Source of the DNA: Wenzhouxiangella sp.
Lineage (GTDB): Bacteria; Pseudomonadota; Gammaproteobacteria; Xanthomonadales; Wenzhouxiangellaceae
DNA length: 54,471 bases
Assembly: GCA_007134485.1 (NCBI GenBank)
Contig: SLKT01000058.1
Coordinates: 1-54,471 of the forward strand
Direction of reading: 5' to 3'
Shown: piece by piece, positions 1 through 9,868 of the stretch
How positions within the stretch are numbered: position 1 is the first letter of the stretch
Layout: each line of letters opens with the position of its first letter
The notes under the pieces: model-generated
What the model was told of the DNA's origin: nothing
Seen by the model: only the letters and a program-made list of their open reading frames with translations
Database searches by the model: none
Made by a program: the position numbers and the translations under genes

Positions 1-407
1 ACCCGCCCGGCGCCATTGACAGCCAGCTCGGCCAGACGCTCGCGCAAGGCCTCACGCGCCTGGTTGGTCGCCTGGCGGATTTCGGCTTCGGCAGCCGCCA
101 CATGGCGATCCCGTTCGGCCAGGGCATCCTGCTTGGCCTGTTCGACCAACTGGGTCCCGCGCTGGTTGGCCTGCTCGATGATTTCACCGGCCTTCTTGCG
201 CGCTTCACGGATGATCTCTTCGGCCTCGGAGTTTGCCCGGTCAAGCGCCTGCTCGGCCTCTTCGGACTGGGCCAGACCTTCGGCGATCTTCTGGCGACGC
301 TCTTCCATGGCCTGAACCAGGGGCGGCCAGACGAATTTCATGACCGCCCAGATGAAGACCAGGAAGGTACCGGCCTGTCCGATCAGTGTCCAGATACTCG
401 GTAGCAT
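1..407 (-). CDS. atpF: ATP synthase F0 subunit b (partial, 3' end off window)
   Basis: Subunit b forms the peripheral stalk that holds F1 against the membrane sector of the ATP synthase. The translated N-terminus (about 135 residues visible) begins [13 protein letters not shown], has one membrane helix at about residues 5-25, then the family motif KFVWPPL, then a long charged helix rich in Glu, Ala and Arg, as expected for the dimerising stalk. The start at 407 is preceded by an AAGG-type ribosome site. It follows atpE with a 51-nt gap, in the canonical order I-B-E-F. The C-terminal part that binds subunit delta lies outside the window. Confidence 0.95.
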   Translation of the reverse strand, partial: MLPSIWTLIGQAGTFLVFIWAVMKFVWPPLVQAMEERRQKIAEGLAQSEEAEQALDRANSEAEEIIREARKKAGEIIEQANQRGTQLVEQAKQDALAERDRHVAAAEAEIRQATNQAREALRERLAELAVNGAGR

Positions 408-458
408 ATTGGAGCCTTGATTCTGTTGGTTTCAGGGGTGTCCAGGCAATTCGCCTGA

Positions 459-761
<303 letters not shown>

Positions 762-789
762 TTAAACAAGGTTTTACTTCAAACAATCA

Positions 790-1746
<957 letters not shown>

Positions 1747-2142
1747 TTATTCGTTTTCAGTGGTCGAACCCGGCAACCACGCCAGTTTGCGCATTGCCAG
1801 CCAGTAGGCCACCACCGTGGCCACGTAGCCCATCAAAACCGGCCCAAAATAGCCGGCAAACCATTTCGCGACGATGACGAACAGTATCACCGCCAGCACA
1901 AGCTTGAATGCCATCGCGCGGTAGAAGGCCGAAACCATCGCCTGCGGATCGCTGCCCATCGACAAGCCGACGCGTAGCGCCGAGACCGTCGTCAGCACGA
2001 CGCCGATGGCGCCGCCGATCAATGCGGCCAGCGCCTGCTCGACCCCGCCAATGAAGACGAATGCCAGTGCGACCACTCCGGCCAGCAGGGCTTGTACCCT
2101 CAACAGCCAGGCAACGGTCTTGGCGAACTGGGCTTCGGACAC
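1747..2142 (-). CDS. atpI: ATP synthase protein I (assembly factor)
   Basis: AtpI is a small membrane protein encoded first in most atp operons and thought to help c-ring assembly. The 131-residue product has four hydrophobic segments (about 14-35, 37-60, 72-92 and 98-118), the usual length and topology for the family. The sequence itself is poorly conserved, so the call rests on position directly upstream of atpB, size and membrane pattern. The leader upstream (2143-2366) carries dyads described separately, and transcription of the atp genes probably begins there. Confidence 0.88.
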   Translation of the reverse strand: MSEAQFAKTVAWLLRVQALLAGVVALAFVFIGGVEQALAALIGGAIGVVLTTVSALRVGLSMGSDPQAMVSAFYRAMAFKLVLAVILFVIVAKWFAGYFGPVLMGYVATVVAYWLAMRKLAWLPGSTTENE

Positions 2143-2201
2143 GGCCGGCTCTTCAATCGGATCGATGGATCATTCAGGCCCCGCCGAGTCAGATCATCCG
2201 A

Positions 2202-2216
2202 GCCCTGAATCAGGGC
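2202..2216. promoter_or_regulatory. 15-bp palindrome upstream of atpI
   Basis: GCCCTGA-A-TCAGGGC is a perfect 7-bp inverted repeat about a single central base, 60 nt upstream of the atpI start. It could be an operator or a small hairpin in the atp leader. No protein can be assigned to it from sequence alone. Confidence 0.35.
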
Positions 2217-2241
2217 AGACACCGCCTTGGCAAAGCAAATA

Positions 2242-2268
2242 CAGGACGCGCTTGTGAAGGGCGTCCTG
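2242..2268 (-). terminator. Hairpin between parB and atpI, possible terminator or leader structure
   Basis: The arms CAGGACGC and GCGTCCTG pair perfectly around an 11-nt loop. On the minus strand the stem is followed by TATTTGCTTTG, which is T-rich but not a true T-run. It may attenuate read-through from parB into atpI, or be a stability element in the atp leader. Confidence 0.4.
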
Positions 2269-2293
2269 CAAATCCGGGTAAGTTTAACATGGG

Positions 2294-2364
2294 CAGACGG
2301 GAGACGGAAGACGAAAAACGACCACGCCCCAACTCGTCTCCCGTCTCCCGTCTTCCGTCTCCCG
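2294..2364. repeat. Heptameric GGGAGAC/GGAAGAC repeats, inverted pair
   Basis: A purine-rich arm (2294-2313, units GGGAGAC and GGAAGAC) is followed about 20 nt later by its pyrimidine-rich complement (2334-2364). Together they could form a long imperfect hairpin just after the parB stop codon. Clusters of the same heptamer occur at 5789-5819, 7819-8023, 9893-9992 and 17833-17849. Confidence 0.85.
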
Positions 2365-2366
2365 GC

Positions 2367-3245
2367 CTATCGCCTGAACCGCTCCAGCAACCCGTCCAGC
2401 TCATCCAGGCTGGTGTAGCGAATCGTTACCTGGCCCTTGCCGGACGATGAATGCCTGACGCTGACCGGGGCGCACAGCGTTTCGGTCAGCTCCTGCTCCA
2501 GGCGTTCGATATCCGCGCTCTTCTCAGGCTTGGCGGCGGACTTTTTCTGCGGCTTGCCTTCCTTGATTCGACGCACCAGCGCCTCGGTCTGGCGGACCGA
2601 CAGCTCGAGATTGATGACCTGGCGAGCGGCCTGGATCTGTTCATGACCGGACAGCCCCAGCAGCGCCCGGGCATGACCCATGTCGATCAGACGCTGATCC
2701 ACCAGTTCGCGGACTTCCGGGGCCAGTTCGAGCAGACGCAGCAGGTTCGATACCGCCACCCGCGACCGGCCCACGCTCTCGGCGGCCTGTCCGTGGGTCA
2801 GTTCGAACTCCTCGATCAGGCGTCTGAGCGCACCAGCTTCCTCGAGCGGATTGAGGTTCTCGCGCTGGATGTTCTCGATCAGGGCCAGCGCCAGGGTGGC
2901 CTCGTCGGGCACATCGCGAATGATCGCCGGGATGGTGTCCTTGCCGGCCATGCGGGTCGCTCGCCATCGGCGCTCGCCGGCAATCAGTTCATACGTGCCC
3001 GGCTTGGCCAAGGGTCGCACCACCACCGGTTGAACCAGGCCCTGGGCACGAATCGACTCGGCCAGTTCCTCGAGCTTGTCGGGGTCCATGGCCGAGCGCG
3101 GCTGGTAGCGGCCCGGCTGAATGACATCCAGTGACAGTTCCGTCAGCGCGGATTTTTCACCTTCGGGATCCTTCTGTTCGGCCACCGCACGGGTCTTGCC
3201 GAGCAAGGCGTTGAGATTGCGGCCCAGGGGTTTCTTTTTCGCCAT
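2367..3245 (-). CDS. parB: Chromosome partitioning protein ParB
   Basis: ParB binds parS sites near the origin, spreads along DNA, and works with ParA to segregate the chromosome. The 292-residue protein opens with the basic MAKKKPLGRNLNALLG segment typical of chromosomal ParB. The ParB/Srx nuclease-fold domain contains GERRWRA at residues 90-96, which belongs to the CTP-binding core, and the Leu-rich helix-turn-helix region follows at about 125-185. The C-terminal dimerisation segment ends in LDELDGLLERFRR. The start codon overlaps the parA stop (TGATG), so the two are translationally coupled. No clear parS was found in the window. Confidence 0.96.
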   Translation of the reverse strand: MAKKKPLGRNLNALLGKTRAVAEQKDPEGEKSALTELSLDVIQPGRYQPRSAMDPDKLEELAESIRAQGLVQPVVVRPLAKPGTYELIAGERRWRATRMAGKDTIPAIIRDVPDEATLALALIENIQRENLNPLEEAGALRRLIEEFELTHGQAAESVGRSRVAVSNLLRLLELAPEVRELVDQRLIDMGHARALLGLSGHEQIQAARQVINLELSVRQTEALVRRIKEGKPQKKSAAKPEKSADIERLEQELTETLCAPVSVRHSSSGKGQVTIRYTSLDELDGLLERFRR

Positions 3246-4030
3246 CAGACCCGTACTCCGGAACGTCGCAGGAATTCTCCGGCCAGACCCATGTAGGCGA
3301 CCGCGCCGCGTGAATCACGATCATAGTGAATCACCGACTGACCATAGCTTGGCGCTTCGGCGACCCGCACGTTGCGCGGCACCACCGTACCGTAGAGCTT
3401 TTCGCCGAAATGCTCATGCAGCTGCCGGGATACGGCGCCGGAAAGGTTGTTGCGCAAATCGTACATGGTGCGCACCAGGCCCTCGATTTCAAGGTCCGGG
3501 TTGACCGACTCCTGGATCTGCTCGATGGTGCTGAGCAAGGCGGTCAGCCCCTCGAGCGCGTAGTACTCGCACTGCATGGGGATCAACACGCGGTCGGCAG
3601 CGGTCAGCGCATTGAGCGTCAGCACATTCAGCGCCGGAGGACAATCAATGATGATGTGATGATACTTACCATGCAGCTCGCCCAGCACCTCCTTGAGCAC
3701 CCCGGCACGATCGTCGCGTTCCATCAGGGCGACCTCGGCGGCGGTCAGGTCACCATTGGCCGGCAGCAGGTCAAAACCCATCGATTCGATGGCAACCACC
3801 ACCTCGCTGGCCCGGGCCTCGCCCAGCAACGTTTCGCAGATGGTGGCCTGACCGTCCTCGAGCTCAACGCCCGATCCAGTGGTGGCATTGCCCTGCGGGT
3901 CCATGTCCACCAGCAGCACGCGGCGGCGCAATTCCGCCAGCCCCGCGGCAAGATTGAGCGAGGTCGTGGTCTTGCCCACCCCGCCCTTCTGGTTGGCCAC
4001 GGCCACGATTCGGCATTTCCTGTCATTCAT
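3245..4030 (-). CDS. parA: Chromosome partitioning ATPase ParA (Soj)
   Basis: ParA is a deviant-Walker ATPase that binds DNA non-specifically in its ATP form and moves ParB-parS complexes. The 261-residue protein has the deviant Walker A motif KGGVGKTT at residues 15-22 with the signature first Lys15, a switch Asp in LVDMDPQGNAT, and the Walker B-like IIIDCPPAL. Length matches chromosomal Soj-type ParA, not longer plasmid forms with an N-terminal HTH. The start overlaps the rsmG stop by ATGA, so rsmG-parA-parB is one translationally coupled unit. Confidence 0.97.
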   Translation of the reverse strand: MNDRKCRIVAVANQKGGVGKTTTSLNLAAGLAELRRRVLLVDMDPQGNATTGSGVELEDGQATICETLLGEARASEVVVAIESMGFDLLPANGDLTAAEVALMERDDRAGVLKEVLGELHGKYHHIIIDCPPALNVLTLNALTAADRVLIPMQCEYYALEGLTALLSTIEQIQESVNPDLEIEGLVRTMYDLRNNLSGAVSRQLHEHFGEKLYGTVVPRNVRVAEAPSYGQSVIHYDRDSRGAVAYMGLAGEFLRRSGVRV

Positions 4031-4632
4031 TTCGCAGTGACGATTGCCAGGCAGCGACGTGTGTCGATCCCCGGCACCTCCAATTCAACAATCTCGACAT
4101 TGTACGCGTCCGGCACCTCGTCCAGTTCATTTTTGCGCAGCTCGCCCTTCATCGCCAGCAATCGCGCGCCGTGTTCCAGCCAGGGTGCATGCCAGCGGAT
4201 CAGTCGACCCAGCGGAGCCAGGGCCCTGGCGGTCACGGTTTCAGGCGCCGGATCGAGGCGCAATTCCTCCAGGCGCGCCTGTACCGGTTCGATATTGGCC
4301 AGCGACAAGGCACGGCGCACCTGGCGAAGGAAGCGAATCTTCTTGCCGTTACTGTCGACCAGGATGAAATGCCGCTCGGGACTGGCCACGGCCAGCACCA
4401 CCCCGGGCAGCCCCGCGCCGGTGCCCGAGTCCATGATCCGTTCACCGCCCAACCACGGCAGGATGCTCAGACTGTCGAGCAGATGGCGTGCTACCATCTG
4501 GCCGGGTTGGTCGACGGCGGTCAGGTTGTAAGCCTTGTTCCAGCGAGCCAGCAATGCCAGGTAGCCCAGCAGCTGGCCGCGTCGAGCATCGCTCAAGGCC
4601 GTTCCCATGGCCTTCAGTCCATCAGCCAGCAT
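4027..4632 (-). CDS. rsmG: 16S rRNA (guanine527-N7) methyltransferase RsmG
   Basis: RsmG methylates N7 of G527 in 16S rRNA using SAM. The 201-residue product has the family motif WNKAYNLTAV at 31-40, then HLLDSL, then the SAM-binding loop MDSGTGAGLPG near residues 67-77, and VDSNGKKIRFLRQ. I chose the start at 4632 because the protein then aligns with the usual N-terminus. Longer in-frame starts would run into the divergent gene at 4694. The customary upstream partner mnmG is absent; a divergent envelope gene sits there instead. Confidence 0.95.
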   Translation of the reverse strand: MLADGLKAMGTALSDARRGQLLGYLALLARWNKAYNLTAVDQPGQMVARHLLDSLSILPWLGGERIMDSGTGAGLPGVVLAVASPERHFILVDSNGKKIRFLRQVRRALSLANIEPVQARLEELRLDPAPETVTARALAPLGRLIRWHAPWLEHGARLLAMKGELRKNELDEVPDAYNVEIVELEVPGIDTRRCLAIVTAK

Positions 4633-4693
4633 GCCGTCATACTGTCTGAATTCGGATGCTGTGCCTGATTCCGTTTCCAAGTGACGATCGTCG

Positions 4694-5728
4694 ATGAAAA
4701 AGTTCTTCATTATATTGATGCTGTTATTGCTCGCGATCTGGCTGGTCGGCATGCCGGCCCTGGTCGGCCAGTACGTGCGCGCCTGGGTGCCGGAATGGCT
4801 GGCCGATATCGAAGCCACCGATGATAGCCATTTCGAGCCCGGCTGGTTTCGTTCAGACCTGGATTTTTCGCCGGGCAACGATGTTCATGCGCGTCTGAGC
4901 GCTCGCCACATGCCGCCCATCGGATTGTCATGGTTGCGCCTTGACGGAGAGATCACCACACCTCACAGCCGCCAACCGACACGCGTTCACGGACATCTCG
5001 ACCTCAATGGCCAGATTCGCATGCTGGCCGAGGGCAGCCAGCTTGCAGTCGGTGACCAGCCCCGATTCGAGGCCCAAGGGGTGGAAATCCGGTTGGACCA
5101 AAAGCGCGGTGGAACGACTCGATTGCAGTCCGATCTGACCGCGATCGCCTGGTCCGACCACTTCGGCAACCAGCTCGATTTTGCCGATGGCCAATTCACC
5201 ATGGACTGGCATGCGCTTGATGACGACCAGGTCGGCCTGGCATTGGCTGCACGCTTTAACCAGGTCGAACAATCACACCTGGAATTGTCGATCACGGCCT
5301 CGCCACTGAATGTCGAGGCCCTGGACCAGTTGATCGAAGGCTTTCGCCAGTTGACCGCGGCGGAGCCGGAGAGCATGGCCCAGCGAATGGCCTTTCTGAC
5401 CATCATGGGCGCCTGGCAGGACCTCAAGCAACACGGGCTGGAAATCAAACTTGAACGATTGATGATCGGGCCGGACACCAGGCTCGAAGGCCAATGGCTG
5501 ACCGCCACTGACCAAGCCCACCTGACCGGCAGCGGCCGGACCGACGACCTGATCGAAATGCTTGCCCCCATCATCGGCCTGGTCCGAACCGATCCCCCTG
5601 AGAATGCCCAGCGCCAGGCCCGGGACTGGATCGCTATCCTGGTCCAGGAGCGGGTGCTGATCCCCGAAAACGGTCAGTTTCGGCTTCACTATCAGTCCGG
5701 ACATGACCTGATTGACCGAGCGGAGTAA
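4694..5728 (+). CDS. YdgA/DUF945-like envelope protein
   Basis: The 344-residue product has an N-terminal hydrophobic helix (residues 3-27, after MKK) that is either a signal anchor or an uncleaved signal. A beta-rich periplasmic region with repeated short amphipathic strands follows (LxGxGRTDD, LEGQWLTA and similar). This layout resembles DUF945/YdgA and AsmA-like barrel-forming proteins, which are loosely linked to outer-membrane or lipid transport. No catalytic motif is evident. It is transcribed alone, divergent from rsmG with a 61-nt gap and convergent with the ABC importer. The DUF945 assignment is by overall resemblance only. Confidence 0.55.
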   Translation: MKKFFIILMLLLLAIWLVGMPALVGQYVRAWVPEWLADIEATDDSHFEPGWFRSDLDFSPGNDVHARLSARHMPPIGLSWLRLDGEITTPHSRQPTRVHGHLDLNGQIRMLAEGSQLAVGDQPRFEAQGVEIRLDQKRGGTTRLQSDLTAIAWSDHFGNQLDFADGQFTMDWHALDDDQVGLALAARFNQVEQSHLELSITASPLNVEALDQLIEGFRQLTAAEPESMAQRMAFLTIMGAWQDLKQHGLEIKLERLMIGPDTRLEGQWLTATDQAHLTGSGRTDDLIEMLAPIIGLVRTDPPENAQRQARDWIAILVQERVLIPENGQFRLHYQSGHDLIDRAE

Positions 5729-5772
5729 GCAGCCCATACGCCTCCAGCTCAGCCTCCGCGGGCGGGCCTGGC

Positions 5773-6810
5773 CTATCCGCTACCCGCCTCCGTCTCCCGT
5801 CTCCCGTCTCCCGTCTCCCCAACAATCTCACGATGCCGAATGCAGGCGACCTGGTTGCCGTTGTCCAGGGTTTCCAGGGCCGGCACCTCCCGGGCGCATT
5901 CGTCAATGGCATGTGGGCAGCGGGTGCGGAAGACACAGCCTGTCGGTGGGTTCAATGGCGAGGGCATGTCGCCTTCCAGGGAACGACGCGCCCGGTCCCG
6001 CTCCTTGACCGGATCTGGAATCGGCACCGATTCGATCAGGGCGCGCGTATACGGATGGCGTGGTTTGAGATAGATACTGTCACGGTCGGCCACCTCCATG
6101 ACCCGGCCGAGATACATCACCATGACCCGGTCGGACACATGCCGGACGACCGACAGGTCATGTGCAATGAATATCAGAGACAGCTGCAGCTTTTTCTGGA
6201 GATCCTTGAGCAGATTGACGATCTGCGCCTGGATGGAGACATCCAGCGCGCTGACCGGCTCGTCACACACCACCAGGCGCGGATTGACCACCAGCGCCCG
6301 GGCAATCCCGATACGCTGACATTGCCCGCCCGAAAATTCATGCGGATAACGATTGATCTGCTGCGGAGACAAACCCACCAGTTGCATGATGCCCTGGACG
6401 CGTTCGCGCACCTGCAACTTCGACATCGAAGGATAAAAGGTCCGCAATGGCTCGGCGACAATCTGACCGACGGTCATGCGCGGATCCAGTGAGCCGGACG
6501 GATCCTGAAAGATCAACTGGATCTCGCGGCGCTTGCCGCGCATCTCCTCCTCGCTCAACCCGAGAAGTTCCTTGCCCAGCCACTGGACCGAGCCACCGTG
6601 CGCCCGAACCAGTCCGAGAATCGCGCGCGCAAGGGTCGACTTCCCACACCCCGACTCACCGACGATTCCCAGGGTTTCGGCCGAGTGCACGTCAAAGCTG
6701 ACCTGATCCACCGCCCGGATGGTGTGGTAATCGTGACGAAACAGACGTCCGGTATCGACCCGAAAATGGACCGACAAATCACGAACCTCGAGCACGGGTG
6801 TGCGCATCAA
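5773..6810 (-). CDS. Peptide ABC transporter ATP-binding protein, OppF/DppF type
   Basis: This is one of two ATPases driving an oligopeptide/dipeptide-type importer. The 345-residue protein has Walker [10 protein letters not shown] at 51-59, the ABC signature [14 protein letters not shown], Walker B LVVCDEP, and the C-terminal oligo_HPY region with Cys residues in [10 protein letters not shown]. The first codons overlap the OppD stop by ATGA. Oddity: the last 15 or so residues ([13 protein letters not shown]) are encoded by the heptameric repeat at 5789-5819, so the reading frame continues through repeat DNA beyond the normal domain end. Substrate could be peptides or another solute of this family. 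Confidence 0.93.
   Translation of the reverse strand: MMRTPVLEVRDLSVHFRVDTGRLFRHDYHTIRAVDQVSFDVHSAETLGIVGESGCGKSTLARAILGLVRAHGGSVQWLGKELLGLSEEEMRGKRREIQLIFQDPSGSLDPRMTVGQIVAEPLRTFYPSMSKLQVRERVQGIMQLVGLSPQQINRYPHEFSGGQCQRIGIARALVVNPRLVVCDEPVSALDVSIQAQIVNLLKDLQKKLQLSLIFIAHDLSVVRHVSDRVMVMYLGRVMEVADRDSIYLKPRHPYTRALIESVPIPDPVKERDRARRSLEGDMPSPLNPPTGCVFRTRCPHAIDECAREVPALETLDNGNQVACIRHREIVGETGDGRRETEAGSG
5789..5819. repeat. Heptameric CGTCTCC-type tandem repeat
   Basis: Four or more units of the 7-mer (CGTCTCC on plus, GGAGACG on minus) run in tandem. They lie inside the 3' end of the OppF-like gene and encode its Gly-Asp-Gly-Arg-Arg-Glu-Thr tail. Unlike the other large clusters, no opposite-strand partner is close by. 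Confidence 0.85.
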
Positions 6811-7790
6811 ACGGCTTCCTCGCGATCACCCGGCAACCGCTCCAGATGGCAACGCCGGAAATGCCCCTCCTCCACTTCCTCGAATGCCGGTCTCTCGCGG
6901 CACTTCTCCCAGGCGTAGAGACAGCGCCCGGAAAACGGGCAGCCTTGCGGAATATCAAGCAGGCTGGGCGGATTGCCGGGAATGGCATTGAGAATTCCGG
7001 AGCGGACCTTGTCCAGACGCGGCACCGAATTGAGCAGTCCCTCGGTATAGGGGTGACGCGGGTCGGCGAACAGTTCGTTGACCCCGGCCATTTCCATTTC
7101 CTGGCCGGCATACATCACCATAATGCGACTGCATAGCCCGGCCACCACACCCAGATCATGGGTGATCAGGATGATGGCGGTCGATGACTTTTCCGACAGC
7201 TCGCCCATCAGGGTATTGATCTGCGATTGAACGGTCACGTCCAGGGCGGTGGTGGGCTCATCGGCAATCAGCAGATCGGGCTGGCACAACAGACCCATGG
7301 CAATCATCACGCGCTGACACATGCCTCCCGACAACTCGTGGGGAAACTGGCGCATGCGCTCGGCCGGATCGCTGATGCGCACCAGCCGCAGCATCTCCAT
7401 GGCACGTTCGCGCGCCTCGCGCCGCTTGAGGTTGCGATGATGCGTCAGCACCTCAATCAACTGATCACCAATCGGCATGTACGGATTGAGCGAGGAGACC
7501 GGGTCCTGAAAGATCATCGAAATCTTCGACCCCCGAATCCGGGTCAGCTCCGGCAGGGACATGCCGAGCAACTCCTGACCACGAAATTTCACCGAGCCGC
7601 TTGCACGACCATTCTCGGCCAGCAATCCCATGATCGCCAGCGCCGTCTGGGTCTTGCCCGACCCCGACTCCCCAACCAGCCCCAGCGTCTGACCCGGCTC
7701 CAGATCAAAGCTGATGCCATTGACAGCATGCACCACCCCGTCGGGGGTGTCGAAGGAAACGGTGAGGTCGCGAACTTCAAGCAGGGCCAT
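6807..7790 (-). CDS. Peptide ABC transporter ATP-binding protein, OppD/DppD type
   Basis: This is the second ATPase of the importer. The 327-residue protein has Walker A GESGSGKT at 40-47, a Q-loop in MIFQDP, the signature [15 protein letters not shown] and Walker [14 protein letters not shown] Cys-rich oligo_HPY tail ([14 protein letters not shown]) is typical of OppD/DppD, where it can hold an Fe-S cluster. It overlaps the OppF gene by 4 bp. A 237-bp repeat-bearing gap separates it from the upstream permease, so the ATPase pair might be uncoupled from the permeases in translation. Confidence 0.94.
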   Translation of the reverse strand: MALLEVRDLTVSFDTPDGVVHAVNGISFDLEPGQTLGLVGESGSGKTQTALAIMGLLAENGRASGSVKFRGQELLGMSLPELTRIRGSKISMIFQDPVSSLNPYMPIGDQLIEVLTHHRNLKRREARERAMEMLRLVRISDPAERMRQFPHELSGGMCQRVMIAMGLLCQPDLLIADEPTTALDVTVQSQINTLMGELSEKSSTAIILITHDLGVVAGLCSRIMVMYAGQEMEMAGVNELFADPRHPYTEGLLNSVPRLDKVRSGILNAIPGNPPSLLDIPQGCPFSGRCLYAWEKCRERPAFEEVEEGHFRRCHLERLPGDREEAV

Positions 7791-7818
7791 TAGAGGATCC
7801 TCCGCTGGCGCGTCGGAT

Positions 7819-8023
7819 GGGAGACGGGAGACGGGAGACGGGAGACCGAAGAGGGAAATTCAGGATCATCGGCGACCCTAAATTCCTTGAACGCATCAGG
7901 CGTACGAATCACCACAAAGCACCCGCACAATCGAGAGTCAAAGTCGGCAGAAAAGCAATCGGTCATGTTAGTTCCCAAGGTCTCCAGTCCACCCCGTCTT
8001 CCGTCTCCCGTCTTCCGTCTCCC
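7819..8023. repeat. Inverted pair of heptameric repeats between OppC and OppD genes
   Basis: A purine-rich tandem array (7819-7848, four GGGAGAC units) and a pyrimidine-rich array (about 7995-8023, CGTCTTC/CGTCTCC units) flank about 145 nt of unique sequence. The pair lies in the only real gap of the importer operon. The enclosed segment holds no convincing gene. Folded in RNA, the arms could form a stem that affects read-through between the permease and ATPase genes. Confidence 0.85.
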
Positions 8024-8027
8024 ACCC

Positions 8028-8933
8028 TCAAAACCTATCCTTCGGATCCAGCGCATCCCTCAACCCATCCCCCAGAAAATTGAACGCAAACAACGTCAAT
8101 GCCAGGAAACTGGCCGGGAACAGCAGGGACCACGGTGCGGTTTCGAGTTCCTGGGCGCCTTCGTTGACCAGTGCGCCCCAGGAGGTCAGCGGTTCCTGCA
8201 CACCCAGGCCGAGAAAGCTCAGGAAACTCTCGACCAGAATGACCTGGGGAATGGTCAGGGTCACATAGACAATGACCACGCCGAGCAGGTTGGGGACGAT
8301 ATGACGACGAATGATCTGCATTTCGGTCGCGCCGCATGCGCGCGCGGCTTCGACGAAATCCTTGTTCTTCAGACTCAGGGTCTGGCCGCGAACGATACGC
8401 GCCATGTCCAGCCAGTTGACCGCGCCGATGGCCACGAAAATCAGGAAGATATTGCGCCCGAAAATCACCATCAGGACAATCACGAAGAACATGAACGGCA
8501 TGGCGTAAATGCCATCGACAAACCGCATCATGATGTTGTCGACCCGTCCGCCGAAATAGCCGGCGACCGCACCATAGGAAATGCCGATTACCAGCGAGAC
8601 CAGGGTCGCGACCAGGCCGACCAGCAGCGAGATCTGTCCGCCGATCATGGTGCGCACGAACAGGTCACGTCCCAGTGCATCGGTGCCGAACAGATGACCG
8701 GTCTCCAGCGAGGGTGGAGTCGAGTAGTGATCCCAGTCCGGAATCTCGTGGTCCCAGTCCGACAGCATCGGGCCGACAATGACCATGATGATCATGATCG
8801 CCAACACCACCAGGGCGGCGACCGCGGCCTTGTTTTTCAGCAGTCGATGCCAGGCATCGACATACAACGAACGCCCGCGAATGACGCGGCGGTCCATGGC
8901 CTGCTCGAAAGCATCGCGCGTGGCTTCGCTCAT
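8028..8933 (-). CDS. Peptide ABC transporter permease, OppC/DppC type
   Basis: This is an inner-membrane permease half of the importer. The 301-residue protein has an N-terminal helix after a short cytosolic segment (OppC_N), about six membrane segments, and the EAA coupling motif in the cytoplasmic loop (EAARACGATEMQIIRRHIVPN). The C-terminus DGLRDALDPKDRF is the classic DppC/OppC ending. Its start overlaps the OppB stop by ATGA. Confidence 0.95.
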   Translation of the reverse strand: MSEATRDAFEQAMDRRVIRGRSLYVDAWHRLLKNKAAVAALVVLAIMIIMVIVGPMLSDWDHEIPDWDHYSTPPSLETGHLFGTDALGRDLFVRTMIGGQISLLVGLVATLVSLVIGISYGAVAGYFGGRVDNIMMRFVDGIYAMPFMFFVIVLMVIFGRNIFLIFVAIGAVNWLDMARIVRGQTLSLKNKDFVEAARACGATEMQIIRRHIVPNLLGVVIVYVTLTIPQVILVESFLSFLGLGVQEPLTSWGALVNEGAQELETAPWSLLFPASFLALTLFAFNFLGDGLRDALDPKDRF

Positions 8934-9868
8934 GACTCGGACTCCAGATCATCGTAGCGAATGCGCGGATCCAGCCAGGCATAGAGCAGGTCCACCAGGA
9001 AATTGAACACGATGATCAGAATGCCGTACAGGATCACCACACCCATGACCAGGGTGTAGTCACGGTTCAGTGCGCCCTGGACGAAGTAGGAACCAATGCC
9101 GGGAATGGTGAAAATACGCTCGACCACCACCGAACCGGTCAGAATGGCCGCGGCCGCCGGGCCGAGATAGGAAATCACCGGCAACAACGCCGGCTTGAGG
9201 GCGTGATTGATCAGTACTTCCTTTTCCGGCAGCCCCTTGGCGCGCGCGGTACGAATGAAGCTCGAGTGCAGCACCTCGATCATCGAGCCACGGGTGATTC
9301 TGGCCACGTAGGCGATCATCGGCAGGGCCAGGGTGATGACCGGCAAGACCATGCGGGAAAAACTGTACTCCCAGCCGCCGGCCGGCAACCAGCCCAGGGT
9401 GATGGCGAACAACAGGATCAACAGCGGGGCGAGGACAAAGTTGGGGATCGAGATCCCGATCATGGCAACGCCCATCACGGTGTAATCCGAGGGCCGATTC
9501 TGGCGCCAGGCCGCCCACACCCCAATCGGTATGCCGACCACCAGCGCCATGATCAAGGCCAGAATGCCAAGCGTGAACGAAACCGGCGCGCCCTGGATGA
9601 TCAGGTCGTTGACCGTCCAGTCCAGGTAATGAAACGACGGCCCGAAATCCAGCCGCACGATCTGCCAGATATAACGCCCGTACTGCATCACCAGCGGTTC
9701 ATCTAGATGATATTTGGCGGCCAGATTGGCCTCGATCTCCGCCGGCAGGGCGCGTTCGGAATCAAACGGCCCACCCGGGGCAATCCTGATAAGGAAGAAC
9801 GCCACGGTGATGAGCAGAAACAGCGTGGGAACCGCCGAGGCCAGGCGTTTGAGGGAGTATCTCAGCAT
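8930..9868 (-). CDS. Peptide ABC transporter permease, OppB/DppB type
   Basis: This is the partner permease. The 312-residue protein begins MLRYSLKRLASAVPTLF, the standard OppB/DppB start. It carries six membrane segments and an EAA-loop region with RTARAKGLPEKEV. The C-terminus LLYAWLDPRIRYDD is also diagnostic. It overlaps the substrate-binding-protein gene upstream by 7 bp and the OppC gene downstream by 4 bp. Confidence 0.95.
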   Translation of the reverse strand: MLRYSLKRLASAVPTLFLLITVAFFLIRIAPGGPFDSERALPAEIEANLAAKYHLDEPLVMQYGRYIWQIVRLDFGPSFHYLDWTVNDLIIQGAPVSFTLGILALIMALVVGIPIGVWAAWRQNRPSDYTVMGVAMIGISIPNFVLAPLLILLFAITLGWLPAGGWEYSFSRMVLPVITLALPMIAYVARITRGSMIEVLHSSFIRTARAKGLPEKEVLINHALKPALLPVISYLGPAAAAILTGSVVVERIFTIPGIGSYFVQGALNRDYTLVMGVVILYGILIIVFNFLVDLLYAWLDPRIRYDDLESES

